DNA of 64,000 nucleotides from Platynereis dumerilii (Eukaryota > Annelida > Polychaeta > Phyllodocida > Nereididae): positions 55,357,514 through 55,421,513 of the forward strand of contig JAPTHN010000005.1 in assembly GCA_026936325.1 (NCBI GenBank), in the 5' to 3' direction. A program made the translations under genes and the position numbers. Each line of letters begins with the position of its first letter. Positions within the stretch are counted from its first letter, which is position 1. Below are positions 61,690-64,000 of this stretch, piece by piece. The notes beneath the pieces are model-generated. The model did no database searches. It saw only the letters and a list, made by a program, of their open reading frames with translations, and was not told where the DNA came from.

Positions 61690-64000
61690 AATCTAAATTT
61701 TATATGATTCTGGTTGTGAAAACGTTTATAAGGCATGTGACTATGTAATCCTAGGTGATTATATTGTGAATTGTTTTTAAACTGCACAATATTAGGCTAT
61801 CTATAGAACTTGCCCACGGAGTGAAAGGGATTACTGCATAATTAACCCCGAAAGAGATAAAATTCCTGCCAAGAAAATCTCCACGCCTCAGCCTGAAAAT
61901 TAAATGGTCGGCACCTAACTTTTGCCAAATGTGTGGAAATGTACAGCTTTTACTGTCTTTCTCATGTCAATTTTAGGCCTTGGTTTGACATTGCCAATGG
62001 TCTCTTGCCTAAATATATAACTGTCTTTTCTTTGTCGATAATTTTTTGCATGAGCATGAGTATTTGTCTTATTTTGAGGACCTTGATGTCATCTCGCTCA
62101 AAATCGAGCAGTTAAGAAGGTTGTCAATTGCTAGAGTGAGAGTTCTGGTAACTTTATGGAATTTCTTTGGAAAATATTAAGTTTTTCAAAAAAGAAGAGG
62201 ACACATAAACTTCATGTTATGTGCATGTGTTTATTACTGCCAAACTTTTTTTTTTCTTTTATTTTGTCAATTAACACACAAACAGATGCACAATTCATTA
62301 CAATCAGTAACAAATACTAAAGCATGAATAGAACTAAAACCGGAGCTGATTTTCATGGACAAATTAACCATAAAATATAAAATAATGCTTTTAAAATGAT
62401 TTGTTCATTTCACCAAAAACCAGAATTTCATTTAGCTTTAAAACTTACAGTACAACCATTTAAAAAAAGGCAAATATAGCGAACCATGGTTATCTGGAGC
62501 ACTCTTGATACTGAGTGATCTAAGGTGATTCAAATTATCTGTATAGATCCGCCAGGCCAAAATAAATGATTTTCAATATTTTTAATTATTGCGCCATGCA
62601 TGATTTTAAAGAACACCTACCATAAAATTATAATGCAATTTCATCAAAGCAAAATAATATTATCCATTAGTTATGATGTAACAATTACCATAGGCGAACG
62701 GCCGGTGGAATTTTTGGGAGGCGAGTGACATTTACTTGAATTTCACAATCCAAATTTAATACCTTGTAAAATGAAATCACTAGAAAACCACTGATTTTTG
62801 ATAATATCTATCACACCGTCTGTCTGGATTTTTAGCATCCTTTCCCGATTTTGGATCTCCTCTCGAAGCTTTTTTTTGGGGGGGGGGTGTTGCCGCCCTG
62901 CCACCCCTCCGATAGGCCTATTATAATTACAACATTGATCTTTTCTTATGCCACATATCACTGTTGATCGAAAGGTAAGTGTCCATCCAAACTGTTGAGC
63001 CACTGATTTCTTAAAAGTTTTACTGTATACGCATGTCAATTGTCAAAACTACATGTTGTTTTGAAACCAGGATGAAGTTTCATTCAGAAATAAGTATGAG
63101 AGACAGAAATCGTAAACTGATGCAAAAAGAGGTAAATTCGTGACCAATTCAATAAAATGACAAAACAGACATGATAATAATTTTCAGAATCTTGATATTT
63201 TCATTGCACAAACAGTATTTTCAAATATCCTTTTGTGCATACTGAATTTTGTAAAATGAATTATTATCAAGAAGAACGTGACATTTTCTACACATCAGAT
63301 AGACAATAAGATGCATTATTAATATTTACGGTACAGTGTGATATATTATATATTGGCTTCTGATGAAGTGTTCAGAAAAGTCATATACGGTTGGAAGACA
63401 TCTATATATGCTTACAATCATTAATATCATGACTACCATAATACCATTACAAAACATTATACAAGCTAACTCGAAATTGGAAAAACTATATCTTGCAAAT
63501 AACAAAGAGATATAGTGTGAATTTCACATTGTACACATTTATAAGACTAAAAAACGTTCTCTGTATTATGTTTGGAGGATATTAAACAAACACTCTTAGA
63601 AATCAAAAATGAATAAAGTGCTCAATATTAAGAGATTGTCTTGACAATCATTCTCATGCCATGTTGACTCCTTCGAGTGAGAGACCAAACGAAAAAAAAT
63701 ATTTCTTGTATACATAAATGTATCGTCCACATTATTGTAAAAATATATTAATGGCATGAATCCTGTTGGACATATAATAGCAGAACACACATCTGAAAAT
63801 GAAAAAAAAAACAACAAAGCAATCGACTAGGATAAATCTTTTTCATATTTAGACTATATACATTTGATATGCCTTTACTCTAGCCATCACATTTCTCAGA
63901 CTGATTTCTGAAAAGCTTGATTTTTAAAAATATGACACACTCTTTTGAATGAACAGAAATGTAAATACATATATGACCTACTCTATTTCTTTATCATGTT
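61690..64000. other. No gene recognised
   Basis: AT-rich DNA with chance open frames only. A T/G homopolymer run followed by GCCGCCCTGCCACCCCTCC at 62871-62910 resembles the GC-rich interiors of the MITEs elsewhere in the window, but inverted ends are not clear. Confidence 0.5.

Overview
Organism. This is AT-rich animal nuclear DNA: short exons separated by introns with ordinary GT-AG borders, simple-sequence tracts, many degraded duplicates and several families of transposable elements. A Ty3/Gypsy element of the Mag/SURL type, the frequent 'taggccta' word and small secreted genes built from Cys-rich, LamG-like and fibronectin III domains suggest a marine invertebrate deuterostome, most likely an echinoderm. 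That placement is inference. There are no bacterial genes, operons, CRISPR arrays or rRNA genes.

Layout. 1-1076: simple repeats. 1077-6430: relic of a widespread invertebrate gene of unknown function, split by a 3.2-kb terminal-inverted-repeat element (1342-4529) that carries a 203-bp satellite and a four-fold CRE motif. 7768-7931: a short hAT-type MITE with a perfect 8-bp target duplication. 8880-21130: diverged, partly inverted copies of one long unclassified repeat; comparing copies exposes later insertions at 11211-11850 and about 19150-20409. 24768-37560: a module repeated three times, in or beside which two very young LTR elements sit (28373-31882 on +, 32340-36603 on -). 38142-40988: two head-to-head paralogous genes for secreted Cys-rich proteins, one of which gains a LamG-like domain through splicing. 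43080-47750: two sets of local tandem duplications. 49663-49918: an isolated candidate exon on the minus strand. 51317-61602: a multi-exon gene for a small secreted protein with two fibronectin III domains; its 7.6-kb intron holds a Tc1-like MITE and a Mag-type LTR element. 61690-64000: nothing recognised.

How it fits together. Three host genes are supported well enough to name by domain: the Cys-rich/LamG gene, its short divergent paralogue and the two-FN3 gene. All three encode small secreted proteins, so extracellular recognition or adhesion is plausible but unproven. Most of the remaining DNA is mobile-element debris of different ages. The two internal LTR elements have almost identical LTRs yet no visible reverse transcriptase, so they look like recent non-autonomous insertions. 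All calls come from reading the sequence and from memory of protein families; no database search was run.
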